A DNA stretch of 64,000 nt from Plantago ovata (GCA_028274465.1 CM051456.1:3473545-3537544); one strand, 5' to 3'; shown: positions 1 to 13,171, numbered from the stretch's first letter. Notes: a model not told the origin generated them from the letters alone. Numbers and translations: made by a program.

Positions 1-1126
1 AAGCATGCAGAAAATTTGCAGAGAAATAAGAAGCTTCGATTCAAAATGTCAATGGCGATGGGCTGGCTGGGTTGAGTGGGAATGGTGCTAGCTAGAGTTG
101 GTCAGAATGATTGATTAATTGTTCTGTTATTTTTGGATACCAACTCCTTTTGACCATTCACTTTTAAAGTAGAAATTTGGGTGGAGCTATGAAGAATTTG
201 GGAAACAATGTGGATGATGCGAAGAAGAAGAAGAAAGAATAGGTTGTAATTAGTTGGGGTATCTAGGATAGTTTGGAAAAAAATCATGTGTTTTGGAGGT
301 CAAAAAAGGAAGGTAAAATATTGGGAGATTTTCAAAATGAAATACATGCCCCCATGAATTTCAACTAGGAAAAGTTTTTGATTTTCATACACAAAATCCC
401 TCAAGATGATTTTCCGTTCCGAAAAAGGCAAAAAATGTGGTCTGACCAGTTTCGGAGATTTTCTACCTACATTTTTTATGAACCAATCAAGGAAATGTGG
501 TGCAAAATCACCAAAACATTTCATTTTCCTAGTGAACCAAAAGACCCCTAAGATTAACAGACTAAAATTGATTGGTAGGTCAATCAATTGGGTGAATCAA
601 CCGGTTATTATATATCTTTAATTAATAAAATAAATAAAGTTAGTATGCCACCTTAGACATAGACTGTCATATTTGTGCGTTTAACTCCTGAGAATTACTC
701 GATGCACGTTAAAGGGTACCGGCTTCAATTGTCCGTGTTATTAAAAAATGAAAATAAATGAAAGTTATAAAAAATTGAAGATGAGAGCTATCTAGCTAGC
801 TACAAGTATGAAATTTGTTTCGTTGTAGCTAGTACTACTGTAATTTGTATTTAGGGACCTATATTTGGCAAATGCCCAATTGAATAGTTTGTCTAAGTGG
901 AGGAGTCATTTTCTTTCATTTTCAAAACCCTGATGGATGCTGCTCCTAAAACTGCAATTTTTGTAGACAAGACAATCTCCATCTTGGCTAACTTACACAT
1001 TATTTCCTTCTTTTGTATTAGTCTTTTTGGTGCAACGAGCTTGAGACACAAAGTGGCCGTCATAACAAACACCGCACTCAGGAGGTAATTAATTATTCAT
1101 TTTTCAGTTAAACAATCAATAAGAAG
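1..1126. other. Intergenic, no gene recognised
   Basis: AT-rich sequence with no open frame that resembles a known protein. The short frames around 300-620 on both strands lack recognisable motifs, and no splice-linked series was found. I see nothing else that can be supported here. Confidence 0.6.
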
Positions 1127-1243
1127 TGATAATGCCAGAGCTAAAATACTAATGCCAAAGCAATTTGTGCATTTTAAGGAATGATTAGTGAATATAAAAG
1201 GTAAATTGCTCTGGCACTAGTAATTTCAGCTCTGGCATTATCA
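1127..1243. repeat. Small inverted-repeat element (MITE-like), ~117 bp
   Basis: The ends are mutually inverted over about 40 bases. The left arm starts tgataatgccagagct and the right arm ends agctctggcattatca, and each continues with a second complementary block (aatgccaaagcaattt against aaattgctctggcac). The spacer is only about 35 bp. This fits a short fold-back MITE. No coding capacity exists and the target duplication is uncertain (a possible ATCAATA on both sides overlaps the right arm). Confidence 0.6.
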
Positions 1244-1590
1244 ATAGCCATGGAGTAAATATATCTAACAAAGTTAGTATGGATGTTTCCTGGGAAAATC
1301 ATTATAATCACTTTATATTTCGGATGAAATTGTGAGTTTATAACTTCATAAAGGTATTTTCAAGATATTTTATATGAGAGGGTATGCGAATTGATAATAC
1401 ATATGAAGAGAGGCGGCATAACTACATAAGATCGTTCGTGACTAGATAGTGGATAGTGAGCTTCTTTTTTGGAACAAAAAATGTTTTTTATTCCAGTAAG
1501 CAATGAAGCACATCATCCCAATACAAAGAGAACCAACACAGCAGCAAACTAAATCAAACAAACATATACAGTATGACTATGTATCAAAAT

Positions 1591-2194
1591 TTAAATTCTT
1601 GGGTATGCACCCAAGGAGTTGCAAAATTGGGCCAGTTTTGGGTCAACGAGGCATCTTCCAACAGCTCTGAAAATACTTTCTCTCAGTACATGATCTAGAT
1701 GGCATTTCTTATCTTGAAAAAGGCGCATATTTCGCTCTATCCAGACCCCATAAACAAATTTGGTGACCACAACTTTAAACACACGTTTTTTGGGACTTTT
1801 CCCTTTCACAAATGGAAGCAAACACATAGAAATATCATGCCATGTTCCTGTCAAAACAGGGATATTATACCATCGTAGCAAAGCAGCCCATCCCCTTTTA
1901 AATTTTAGCACAATTAAAAAGGAGATGGTCTATATCTTCATCACCTGATCCGCAGAAGACACAACAAGTATCAGGAAGTGTTTGGAACTGCTGCAGCTGG
2001 CATTTGGTAGCTAGTCTTTGCCACAAAGCTAGCCAAATACAAAACTGTGCTTTTGGGAAAGCCTTATTATGCAAGATCAATTCCCTCCATTCCACACATG
2101 GAATCTTAGGACGAATGACTTCATATGCCTCAAGTTTATCAAATTCATCCCCCTGCAATGGTAAGAAAAATATGCATTTTTTTTTAAATTCCAA
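1591..2194 (-). pseudogene. LINE reverse-transcriptase C-terminal remnant (zf-RVT)
   Basis: The minus strand encodes the C-terminal part of a plant L1-type LINE ORF2. The upper frame (about 2150-1900) has the zf-RVT layout: a KAFPKAQFCIWLALWQRLAT helix block, then a CVFCGSGDEDIDHLLFNC zinc-binding pattern. A frame change near 1900-1911 leads into a second frame (about 1900-1591) with the downstream block ending in a VYGVWIERNMRLF motif, usual after zf-RVT. The RT core and endonuclease are absent, so this is a 5'-truncated, frameshifted copy. The T-rich sequence around 1466-1500 may be its 3' tail. Confidence 0.75.
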
Positions 2195-2214
2195 ATATTA
2201 CAACTACTAATACA

Positions 2215-2775
2215 CTAATGCTATTCAAACCTTCGACCGTTGAACCACCTTATAACTCCTATTAATAAAGTAGTAGTACTACTAGTTGTTGATTACTAGT
2301 ATATAGTATATGCTTAGAGACATTATTTATATCTATAACTAAAGACTTGCACAAGTTATTTTTTCAAAAATTGAGCATTTGAGCTACCTAAGTCGTTAGT
2401 TGTTGACCGGACCGGCTCATTATGTCTAACTTGGTAACTTATCATCAATGTCATAATCCACACACGATCGAGTGAATATTCATGATGTCACGCTCATTTT
2501 ATGAACGTAGTACATATTACTATTACTGTTTTTTTTCTGAAAATTTAACTCAAATAGGTAAGAAGTCATTTTAACTTTAAGCATCTCTCCCTCCGTTTTA
2601 ACTTTTCTTTTGTTTGTTCATGCAAGTTACTGAATCACTCTCATTTAACAATTGGATGTGTGCTCTGCATGGCGTGCAAGTACAACTCACGCTTTAATAT
2701 TCTTCCAACAATTCTATGCACGTTTAAAAAGGAACTATTATTCTACTATATTCATATGATCATGATGATCATCAA
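2215..2775. other. Intergenic, no gene recognised
   Basis: AT-rich DNA between the LINE remnant and the TRIM element. A stray ctctccctccgttttaac at about 2584 resembles a Stowaway end, but no partner end was found nearby. Nothing else can be supported. Confidence 0.5.
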
Positions 2776-2798
2776 GTATATATTAGAATTGGGCCCTC

Positions 2799-3887
2799 AA
2801 CATTAGCAACACCACGATATTCAGCTTCCGCACTGGAGTGAGAGATGGTAGGCTGTTGTTTGGCAGACCAGGAGAGTAGATTAGTCCCAAGAAAAACACA
2901 GTAACCGGACGCCGATCGATGTGTATCAGAACAACCCGCCCAATCAGCATCAGTGTATGAAACAAGCATAGAAGAGGAAGAAGGATATAGATGAAGGTCA
3001 TACTCATGCGTCCTTACCTCCATCATTTTGGCATCATGCCCTCCAAATGGCCACCTATCTCATTAATATTTTGCCTAGTAAAATATTAAATCATGCCTCT
3101 CCAGTTCAACTCCTTTATCATCGTATGCCATCATACTCTCATCTCCGTGTGTTTGGTTGTCTTTGCTATCCTCTTACACCAAACACTACTATTCATAAAT
3201 TGCAAGCACGTTCTATGCCGTGTGTATTTTTAGGTTATCCTTCAGATCACCGTGGCTATACGTGTTATGCTTTATCATCTCGCAAATTGATTATATCTCG
3301 TCACGTTCAGTTTGATGAGACTCAATTTCCTTTTTCTTCTCTTCCTTCACCATCAAATGGTTCGTATGATTTTTTAGATCATTCCTCCACTCCTTGGCTT
3401 CAAAATTTGTTGCATGTCCCACGCGCAACACTTGATCCGTTGTCACCGGCCCAACAAAGTTCTTAACGTCCAACTGACGAAGTTGCCAACCCTTCGAAAG
3501 AGAAAGACAGAGAACTGTACGAATCGTAGCAGGTTTGACCACAGGACTAAAAGTCTCACCACAATCGATGCCAACCTGTTGAGTCTTTCCCATCACCTAC
3601 AAGACGAGTCTTATGCCGCTCAAAAGTACCATCAAAACGTTCTTTATGAGCAAAAATCCACATAGAACGAATAACATTAACATTAGGAGCACGGTACACC
3701 AAATCCCACGTCTTATTATTAATAAGAGCATCAAATTCATCTTGCATAGCCATTTTCCAATTCGGGTCATTAAGGGCATCTAGAGGTTTACGAGGAAGTT
3801 GCGATTTTGATACCGTAGTATGCAAATCCAACATTTTTTTTGGGAGCAAAATACCCACGTTGACTACGCGTGACCATCTTACTTGGA
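2799..3887 (-). pseudogene. Scrambled Copia pol fragment inside the TRIM LTR
   Basis: Three pieces of a Ty1/Copia polyprotein lie here in a non-native order. On minus, about 3858-3450 encodes the N-terminal RT region (GETFSPVVKPATIRTV and GWQLRQLDVKN are characteristic) with frame breaks. On plus, about 3028-3420 encodes the integrase C-terminal side (HHALQMATYLINILPSK, then RVFGCLCYPLTPNTT and VFLGYPSDHRGYTCY). On minus, about 3020-2800 encodes RNase H (SYTDADWAGCSDTHRSASGY, HSSAEAEYRG). The integrase part is therefore inverted and replaces the catalytic core of RT. No piece can be functional. Confidence 0.85.
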
Positions 3888-4218
3888 CTTAAAAGGCCTT
3901 GTAAAGGGAGAATGTTATTCAATCTTATATGTTGAATTGAGGTCCTACGCTCAAGCGATGTGGGATGGGGTTTAACACGCCCCTCACGTGTAGCCCGGTA
4001 TGAACATCAGGTATACAACGTGGACAATGAATGTCGGAATATACATCGGCTCAAACCCAACATGGGTGAATGGCCATCATCGACTTGAACCTGGCTCCGA
4101 TACCATATTATAATTGGGCCCTCTTCCCCTTAAAAGGCCTTGTAAAGGGAGAAGGTTATCCAATCTTATATGTTGAATTGAGGTCCTACGCTCAAGCGAT
4201 TTGGTATGGGGTTTAACA
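3888..4218. repeat. TRIM LTR direct repeat pair
   Basis: About 88 bp at 3888-3977 and 4131-4218 are near identical (shared core ttgaattgaggtcctacg, ending ggggtttaaca). They are the two LTR copies of the miniature element, separated by its short internal domain. A few substitutions between the copies suggest the insertion is not very recent. Confidence 0.8.
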
Positions 4219-4223
4219 GTATA

Positions 4224-7204
4224 CTATACTACTATACTGTATTATACTATTCAATAGTGCATAAGATCATTTATTATATTCTAATTGTTGATAGAGGAGT
4301 ATGTACTAGTACTAGTATCTGACTTATCCGCTTGTCCTAAATTACTATGCTTGAATATGCCATTACTCTGCCCGGTGAGACAAGATGCCATTGCCTAAGA
4401 TGGGCAGGGTCATGGGCTGTGGTGGTTGTTGACGACTCTGGCTATTAGGCGTCGTAGAAATCACCATGGTGTATTTGGGCTGTGTCACTGTCGGTTGGAG
4501 TTTAAATTTTCTTTTTTGTTTGTGATGTTTTGCCTGTGTGCGCCCCGTTTGTATAAAATCGGACACTGCATGGAGAAATTATGAAAGAAAATATAAATAA
4601 AAAGGTGTACTAGCCAAATAAATACAATTGAAAAAGCTAGCTTAGCTAGGTCGTCAATTTCCAAGTTCTATTATTGATGAATAATGAATAGTAGAGTGTA
4701 TGGTAAGTAAGAGCTAAGCTAGGTTGATCATATTCACGTTTTCATGTAAATTGGTGGTAGTTAGACTGGACAAGTCTTTGCTTTAACTGTGATCCTGGAT
4801 CTTGCAACTGCTGGTTGTTACAGCAGTAAAATCGGAACCATCCCTCGGTCACCTAGTATGAAGTTGCACAGATTTAAACGACGGGTATACAGTATTAAGA
4901 AAAGGTGGATTAGCTAGCTAAGTATGTGACGGCGTATTGATTAGGGATACATAAAAGTAAGTTACCGAAATAATAATTTTCACCTCCTATATACAATATC
5001 AACTCATTAACATCCGACCATCGTGTAACTCCGAGCATGTAATTCTAAAATACTGTTTTTACATTTGTACTACAGTACTAGTACTAACAACTTTAGTGAT
5101 ATTGCCAATACCATTTGCATCACTTGCTTGTGAACTTGTTTTTCCTCATTTTTCTTGCATGAAAGCATGGTGAATGAGGCAAATTAGATCTACTTGTACG
5201 AAGAAATTTCCCCTGAATTTAATGCAAATGGACATTAAGTAATTGATTATATATTTATATACCACTAGTAGTGTTTAGGAGACAGAGATTAGCAATTACC
5301 AAGGTCATCAAAGTCAGAAATCATTCAATCATAACGCCCCTTTTACGTGCCGTTTTGGTCGCATTTTTATGTCCCATAGCAATGGTCAATATCCCACAAC
5401 TCAACAAAATCACATCATTTTCTTTTTGTTTTCCCAAAATATTTCTCTTTAAAATATTGAGATTTCATCATTTCAAAACTTTTCACGAGTTGCAACTTGG
5501 CAAAGGAAAAATAAAAGGGGAAAGATAAAAGATAATCCAATTACAAAAATATTTACTTATTGCTATAAGCTTCTGGCGTAGTATTGAGATGTGAGTGGTT
5601 GGTTGTTGTCACACAGTTATCTATCTATTAATATATGAAATTTAGGTTTTGTTTTGATCAAATAACACACTTACAAGTGTGTTCACACTATGTGGAATTT
5701 TGGCCAAAACTATTTTTTAAATTATTTTATTGCATTATAAATCCTTTATAAGTTTTAATAAAAATTCATATTTAATGTATTTAGTGATCCATGTTTAATG
5801 TATGAAAAACATTAATATGGAGTAGTGGTTACAAAATTAAATATTTTTCACACTATTTGCAAGTAAACCCAACATATTCTTTTATTTATATATTTATTTC
5901 CACCTCTATTTCAAAATAAATAAATAAATAAAAAAGTTAGGCTTTAACTAATATTGGAAATGTTAAAATTAAGGTAAGAATAAGGTTAACTATACGTAAT
6001 GTCAAAATAATTTTAATAAAATTAAAATATTTTAAAATGAGAATTAATATTCTTCTAAATGGCATGTCCAATTTGATTTGTGAGTTTGCACAAAAAGAGA
6101 TAGATTTTTTTTCCCGGCTGAAATGATTATAGTTAACAAAGACAATTATTAACTAAGTTTCATGAAAATAAAGACGATGCTCAAAATTGTTGAATACAAA
6201 CATATTTTTTTAGTGTTCTATTTATAAATTACGGTAAACAAAATTAAATATGCGTAACAAAGTTAAAGATGGTCTCATAGATAATCATTATTGTGTCAGT
6301 TTAATATTTTTAGTGTCTTGAGATGTAGGGTGCTAGAGTAGCACATGAGAGGTCGGGGTTAGAGTACCAAAAGAGGTATAAGGTGGTATGGGTGTATTTG
6401 AAGCTAACTTTAGTTTGAAATAATGAATATATTACATTAATAGTTGTCCTACTATTTAAATATCCATTTGATTTTTCAAGATCTATTTTGACCACAAGTT
6501 TACTTTTAAATTATATCTAATTAAATTTACTTTTAAGTTATTTAATAAATAATGACCTTATAAAACCAAATGGATTTTCATTAGTCGAGGGTATATATGG
6601 GTTAAAATATACTTAAACCTCTTATGTTTTTTATCAGTATTTTCTCTTTTCATTTTTGATAATATATGTTATATTTTAAAATTCACATGAAAATGTATAA
6701 TTAATTTCATTTAGTATGTTTCAATATAATTTGTGGCCCAAATTAAACTCAAAGCAAAAACTTTAAAAACCATCTACAGATTATTCGCTATCAAAAATAT
6801 ATTTTAGCCTCAAATAATAAATTATATCTGGTACTTTCGATGACAAGCGTCCAACTAATTTTTGTATTTAGTGATAGCATCCCAATTTGCATGGGGAGTT
6901 ATCAACTAGTGCAAAAGTTGGACTCATATATTAATTTTTTAGTGTCAAAAGCGGAGATGTTTATTCGGTAGTACCAAAGATAAAATTTTCTTAAAAAATC
7001 CTGAGTTTTTACCTGTGTTATGATGTTGGCAAAAAGAGAAAATTAAATAAAATTGCAAGTTCGTCTATTATGATACATCCTTTGTCTCTCGGCACCTTGT
7101 TTAGTTGAGCACGGAGATAAAAAAAGAGGTTGTACAAATAATTGGAAGAATAAAAATCATGAGAGGAAGTAAATAAATCAAATGATATAATGAATAAAGT
7201 AGGA
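4224..7204. other. Long AT-rich intergenic stretch
   Basis: No frame has a recognisable domain. The small open frames at 4363-4566 (minus) and 5271-5528 (plus) lack homologous motifs and are treated as chance. Much of 5650-6900 is low-complexity AT. Confidence 0.55.
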
Positions 7205-7676
7205 GATAAAGTAACTAAAGTAGTAGAGACCATGAATAAAGTATGAGATATAATATGACAAATAATTTTAGAAAACATGAAGTTGAGACTCGGACAAAAG
7301 GATTACTAAAGTTAATCTCATGCTTCATTTTGGAATCACTTCTTTCAAATAATGTTTGTCATTTGTTCATGATCAGTCGGGTTCCTCGCCGTACAACGTT
7401 GAAAATAGGAGAAATTTAAATTTAAGATAGCGTATTGTAACTAAAGCAGTAAAGACGAATAGAGACGATGAATAAAGTATGATATATAATATGACAACCA
7501 AATACAAAAACATGAAGTTGAGATTGGGATAAAAGGATTACTAAATTTCTATAATCTCATACTCCATTTTGGAATCACCTCTTTCAAATAATGTTTGTCG
7601 TTAGTTCATGATTAATGGGGTTCCTCGCCGTACAATGTTGAAAATAGGAGAAATTTTTATTTAAGCTAGCATATTA
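7205..7676. repeat. Tandem duplication, ~236-bp period
   Basis: Two imperfect copies lie head to tail. A tgaataaagtatgagatata block near 7233 recurs near 7469. An attttggaatcacttctttc block near 7328 recurs near 7567 with few changes, as does ggttcctcgccgtacaacgt near 7380 and 7619. The unit is non-coding. Confidence 0.8.
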
Positions 7677-9500
7677 GAGTATGTTCATGTTAAATTAGTG
7701 AATAGACTAAATGCAATATTTGAAAACTCATTGATTACCCCATGTAATACCAAAGTAGTTATAATTATTGGTATCGATGCACATTTAAAAATTCATTACT
7801 CAAATTCCAAGGGTCAATATCACATCTATGGGATGTGTACAATGTAGTCAAGACTATATAAATCCACCAGCCTAAAGAGTCGGATCTTGATTAGACTGAT
7901 TGTGTTGTTACAAGTTACAACTAAAATCAGAGCGGGATCAATGCCAAACCCATGAGGGTTGCAAATGGTTAGTCACATGATATAATTAATCTGACCTAAA
8001 GGTTAGATGAGTCCAAAACTTATGAGTGTCTCACATCATTTCTGAACAATGACATAAATTGTATAAAGTGAGACCACCTCAAACCCGTATGGTCAAAGAT
8101 GGTCGTTAGAAATAGATTTAGAGCAACAATGTCACTTGATGACTAATATTGTTTATAAAAAGAAGTCTTACAACCTCTAGCGCCGTTCCTCTCTTTTAAT
8201 TCTTATTTTTTTGTATTCACTTTCCATCTTTAGTGATTTATACGTGAGTTTCCTTACGTTAATCTAAAATTCCACTTAATTGTATTGTACAATAGTTTAT
8301 TTTTTTTAACGGCCAATCTAAACATTCTACTTCTACTGCACTACTCTTTAACCACCGTATAACTCCAAATATCCTAAACCATCTTATGTCCCCGTCGCGA
8401 TTCGAATGCCGGACCTCTCCTTGCTACTCTAGCATCATAACCACTTGGTAATTGATCACACACACGTATATGTAAAATAAATAGGTTAACTTTTTAAACT
8501 CAAATAATACCATCAACTTTTAATTATTTTTTTTACTAATTGTAATATATTCAACTATTTTATTCTTCATATATAAAACAATGAAAGTATGCCGTGGCCT
8601 CGAAACGGTTTATTACTAGTATTATTTAAATGTTTTTCATTATACATTGAAAAAGTACCAAAATTTATTTTCAAATGTAACTGGTTGTCACACGCTTATA
8701 CTATTCACTTTTTGTCCCATTAAAATCAAACAATATATTACAATAAAGTATCTAAATTTAATATATTATCATGGAGTACCTAAATCTGACATTGTATATT
8801 TTGAAGTACCTAAAATGAATTTTAACCAATTTATTACCGGGGAGGATTAGAGGAGTTGAGAATTTCAATATCACTACTAACTAGGGCCCAAAAAGTCCAT
8901 ATAGCCCAAAACATCATCCCTTAGCGGGCTACTACAGCCCATTTTTGCACTTCCAAACATACGAACCCGGTCACATTCTAAATTTTCTCCCGTTTCATTC
9001 ATTTATTTATGTTTTTATATTTTTGACATTTTCACCTTGTCTCTTTACTCTTTACTCAACTAGTATCTTTTATGATTAACTTTAAAAGTTTAAACCTTAT
9101 TATCATGCACAAAACAATGTTATTAATAACATGTATGCACTCTAAAAGCCAACCGAAAATCAATCCGAAATGGAAACGTACACAACCTGATAGAACGAAC
9201 GAGGGAATATATGCTATCACTTTTATCTCCACCAACAAATCAGAACTATATACATCAAAAAAAGTTTACACAGACCAAATCTAACAGGCAGTATGTTCAC
9301 ACACATTACACATATATAGCATGCAATTGGACGAGTTTCCAGTATAACGACAACTATAAGTGAAATTCTTATAAACGTCAAGATTATGTCTCTTCCATCA
9401 TCTCTATATGACTATACGAGGGCAAAAAGAAGAAGAAAAACAAAATCTATACTTAAGGTATCAACATCTCGGTTGTTTTCGACAGAAAGTCCGCTGAGGT
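7677..9500. other. Intergenic; 3' flank of the sigma factor gene
   Basis: No gene recognised. The part nearest 9500 should contain the 3' UTR and polyadenylation region of the minus-strand sigma factor gene. Open frames at 8647-8850 and 9056-9284 have no recognisable motifs. Confidence 0.5.
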
Positions 9501-12500
9501 TTATTGTCTATGTACATAAAGGCTCAAAACCTCGAGAGAATCCTCATTCCGTAACTTTGCAAGAGCTGCTCTTTCTATTTTCCTTATCCACTCTTTGCTC
9601 ACACCAAGAAGCTTCCCGATTTCTTCAAGCGATTTGCATTGATGGTTTCTCAGTCCAAATCTCATGATTAACACTTGCTTCTCTCGTGAGTCTAAGCTGT
9701 TAAGAAGGGTATAAATGTCATTCGCCATGTGCTGCCGGGCCACATATTCATCTGGACTCATTACTGATGAATCAGGTATGATTTCCTGTTACATGCATGG
9801 TTAAGGAATCATGTTAGAAAAATTCAGCATGAAATCGTGTGTATGATCAATAATGCATGGAACAGGATGAGACAATGAAGACTTATGTTTAGCAAAACGA
9901 GTGATAAGCTGGCTTGTAAGCTAGGTATTTACGAAAGTGGACGCTGTGACATCCAATTTGCTAAAAATGGAACAATACGGAGAAGTCTTACCGAATATTT
10001 CACATTAGTGAATTCTCCAATCTTCTGATCAAGTGATCCCACAATCCTAAGGCATTTGCCAGCAGACTCAATTTTCACCATAGACAGGCCAGTAAACTTG
10101 GCAATCTCAATGTCATTTGGATATTTGCCGTGGGTTGAACTGAGAGCCTTTCGTGCCTTTTGTATTTGATTGATCACCTTGCTCAAAGTGCACTGCACGC
10201 AGAAATTAAAGAACAGAATGACTGATAAAAATTTCTTTCATCATTTTACATCATATCATACAGATACTGTAATACATGGCAAAGGAAATCACATAATAAA
10301 AATACAAAAGGCGTACAGGAATTCGGATCCCTCCTGCATCTCGTGTTACAAGTTTGGACATGGACTTCCTGATCCAGTATTGGACATAGGTCGAGAATTT
10401 GTACCCCCTCGATTGGTCAAACCTTTCTGCACCTTGCAGGACACCTATTTTCCCCGCCTGAGAAATTGTAGCTATCAAGTCATCGAGCTTTTACATGAAT
10501 ATATCATATTCGAAAACACATGCATGATAGTATTACTTCATACTCACTTTCACCGTGAAGTTTACGAGCAAAGTGATCAATTATGCATCAAGAGCAAAGC
10601 ACATGCAGTTCACATTAACATCCAACAAATATTTGACTTGAGTATGAGTGTATGAGATCATGTATGGGTTTAGTCGTTTAGAGAACTTTGGACAAATATT
10701 GCCTGTCAATAGCTGAAGCTCGGGAAGAGACCAACCAATCTGCAGAAAATAAACATGCACGTACATATACGTGGGTGGGGTAATGGTAATTTTATCCTAC
10801 TCTACTTCTGATGATAGGCACTTTATTAAGGAGCAGAAATGGCCTCATTCTGTTAAAAAAGAACATGCTAATTAGTATGAGGTGAGCAAGGTTATTTTTC
10901 TTCTTCTTCTTCTTCTAAATCTAAAATATAAGGAAAATCAGAGGGGTTAAAAAAAATACAACAAAATCCCATATACATATATATATGCTACACTATTAAG
11001 GCCTTTACAAGTGCAGATCATTTCCACCGGTGTAGGTACGAGGATTAACATAAAATCCAATATAGACAATGCAATTTGTTACTTCAGAATGGTATAAGAA
11101 AAATTACCAGGAGCTAAGAAACATGATATGTCAAGGAAAAAAGAACCTTTATTTGAGGGTACAAAGTTCAGTGAATGATTAACGGACCTGAATCAAATCT
11201 TCAAAGCCCACCCCAGATCCCCAATAATTCCTTGCAAGAAACAGAACCAAGGAACGGGTACTTATCAACAGCTCGTCCCTGCAGCGCCAACCATAATGCA
11301 AACGTTGCTGCAACGTCTTCTTTTCAATTCCTGCAGCTGCTGCCCAGCTACCCAAACTAGCTACTTGACCAGTTTCTTCTTCCAGTACCATCTTTATCTT
11401 TTCCAAATCTGCAATCAACTGAAGCGTTACAATATTATTGGTAAGACAATTTTTTCCTTAGAACAGCTGAAATCAGTTCTAGCATATATGAGAATGAAGC
11501 AACAACCTTAACACCACTAGACATCTCCGCTTCACTTCTAGCAACTTTCTGTCTTTTCTTTCTAGATCTTGATGCAGGCTTTCTTCTAGACTGTCGACCC
11601 CTTGAAATACTTTCGATGGGCAATTCCAGCATAGAGTCACCATTTTCATTATCCAACGATTTTTTTCTTTTCATTTTTCTAAATTCCTTCTTTCCAGATT
11701 GAATAATCACCTTATCCATCAGATCATTAGCCTCTCCGGGAATCATAGTTGGTGCATTGTACGAATCATACGATTTGAGGGTCTTAGATAAACATGTATT
11801 GAACAAACTTAAAGCTCCAAGCCTTTCTAGTTGCTTCAGAATATCACTTTCCAATGTAACCACATCCGAACCAACAAACATGGCCTCCAACAGATCAAGA
11901 TTTTTCATTAGTAATTGATATTGTGATGAATCGGTTGCTTGCAAGCTCGTAATGTATCCCAAATCATCCTCCTTGCTGGAAATTGAACTATTATTGTCTA
12001 GTAAACTATATAAACCATCACCAGAACCTTTCCCAAGAGCCATCTGGAAAACACAGAACAATCACATTAAGAGAGACTAAAAGCCAACAAGAAATTGACC
12101 GTAAGTAGAAACTTGGTGACTTCTCCAACCTTGGTATCTCCTGCTCCGAAGTAATAATTCTCAAAAGTTTGTTGGGTAGAAGAACAAGCATGCTGTTTGG
12201 AAATTTCGGCAGGCATTTCCATCTCTCCACATATAAGTGATGCAACAGATGATTTAGCCAACAAGCTGGAGCAATCCTTGCCTCTACCTATGTGATTTCA
12301 ACGCAATCTATTAGTACAAAGGACGCATCCAGAAATCACTCTGCAGTGCCTATGCATATTAGTCCTGATCCTATGCCCCTACGGTCTAAAACTTCTCTAT
12401 ATAATGGCAACCGCTTCAATGTTCGATCAAGTTTATAATGCTAATGTACGGGACCGTGTCCCTAACTCTAGGCCAAATGTTTCTAAGCTTCTAACAGAAT

Positions 12501-13171
12501 TCAATTCTTACTTCCAGTTTCACTTGGCACCATACGCAAGCAAACAGCTTAAATTCTTGAAAAACCTGGCTAGTTCAAACATCATACTCCAACACTTAAA
12601 CTCTGTACTAATTTAATTTCCTAACTTGGGACACAAACTGTGACAGTGCAGGTAGCTTAGCTAGCCTCTATGACTTGAAACTCACGGTCGAATGTAGCAG
12701 AACCATGATGAAATACATATCATTCAGGGCATATATTAGGCAATGAGCCAATGATACAGTTGTTAGTAGCAATCCCATTAAAACTTCGAAATGGGCGACG
12801 TGTCAATAGCATGACCATAGCAATCCCATTAAAACTTGGATAAACTAACTTCCATAAACCTGATTACCTGAACAATGTTCACTTTTTGTGGCTTGCTAAC
12901 TAACTGGTAGTCTTGGAATAACAATCACTTATGAATCACATTCACAACTAATCTTAAGTTCTTAACTAAGCAAATTTGTAATCAACATAACTAAAAATAT
13001 TGAAGCAAAACCCATAAAAAGAAGCCTAATATAGTATAAGGTAAAGCATAAACCAAGAAACAGGAACTAAATGAACTTACAGGAATATGAAGAAGGCCAA
13101 GATGATGAGCTTGTGGAGAGAGGGGATTGGACTGACATACCGCTCCATTTGAGATTCAGCCTCAAACCCAT
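9501..13171 (-). CDS. SIG3: Plastid RNA polymerase sigma-70 factor, SIG3-like
   Basis: Nuclear sigma factor that should direct the bacterial-type plastid RNA polymerase to chloroplast promoters. Seven exons join in one frame, giving about 547 residues: 13081-13171, 12130-12287, 11507-12043, 11188-11418, 10317-10457, 9992-10192, 9501-9785. The first exon is Ser-rich, suiting a transit peptide. The exon at 11507-12043 is a variable basic region rich in Arg/Lys. Then come region 1.2/2.1 ([20 protein letters not shown]), region 2.3-2.4 ([20 protein letters not shown], about residues 360-380), region 3 ([19 protein letters not shown]) and region 4.2 helix-turn-helix ([20 protein letters not shown], near the C-terminus). 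Introns at 10193-10316 and 9786-9991 have clean consensus ends; some donors (AAG|GTTG at exons 2 and 3) are weaker. The length and middle region favour SIG3 (about 570 residues in Arabidopsis) over SIG1, 2, 5 or 6. Family certain, member inferred. Confidence 0.88.
12769..12838. repeat. Short direct repeat in sigma factor intron 1
   Basis: The sequence agcaatcccattaaaactt occurs twice, about 50 bp apart, in the first intron of the sigma factor gene. It is a local duplication with no known role. Confidence 0.6.

Larger units (their letters stand above)
2781..4218 (-). mobile_element. TRIM-like miniature LTR element with Copia fragment nested in its 3' LTR
   Basis: Read on the minus strand, a 113-bp 5' LTR (4218-4106, starting TGTTAAACCCC) is followed directly by a primer-binding site TGGTATCGGAGCCAGG (4105-4090), close to the usual initiator-Met tRNA site. 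Then comes a non-coding internal region of about 128 bp ending in a purine-rich GTGAGGGGCG, and the 3' LTR, which starts again with TGTTAAACCCC at 3977. That LTR stops matching at about 3888 and resumes only at 2798-2781 (GGGCCCAATTCTAATA). The same 5-bp sequence gtata flanks the whole at 2776-2780 and 4219-4223, as expected for LTR integration. Size, PBS, polypurine tract and TSD all fit a TRIM. Confidence 0.8.

Noticed and set aside
2577..2605. Stowaway end ctctccctccg
   Set aside because: No inverse partner end and no TA-flanked unit of plausible length could be found.
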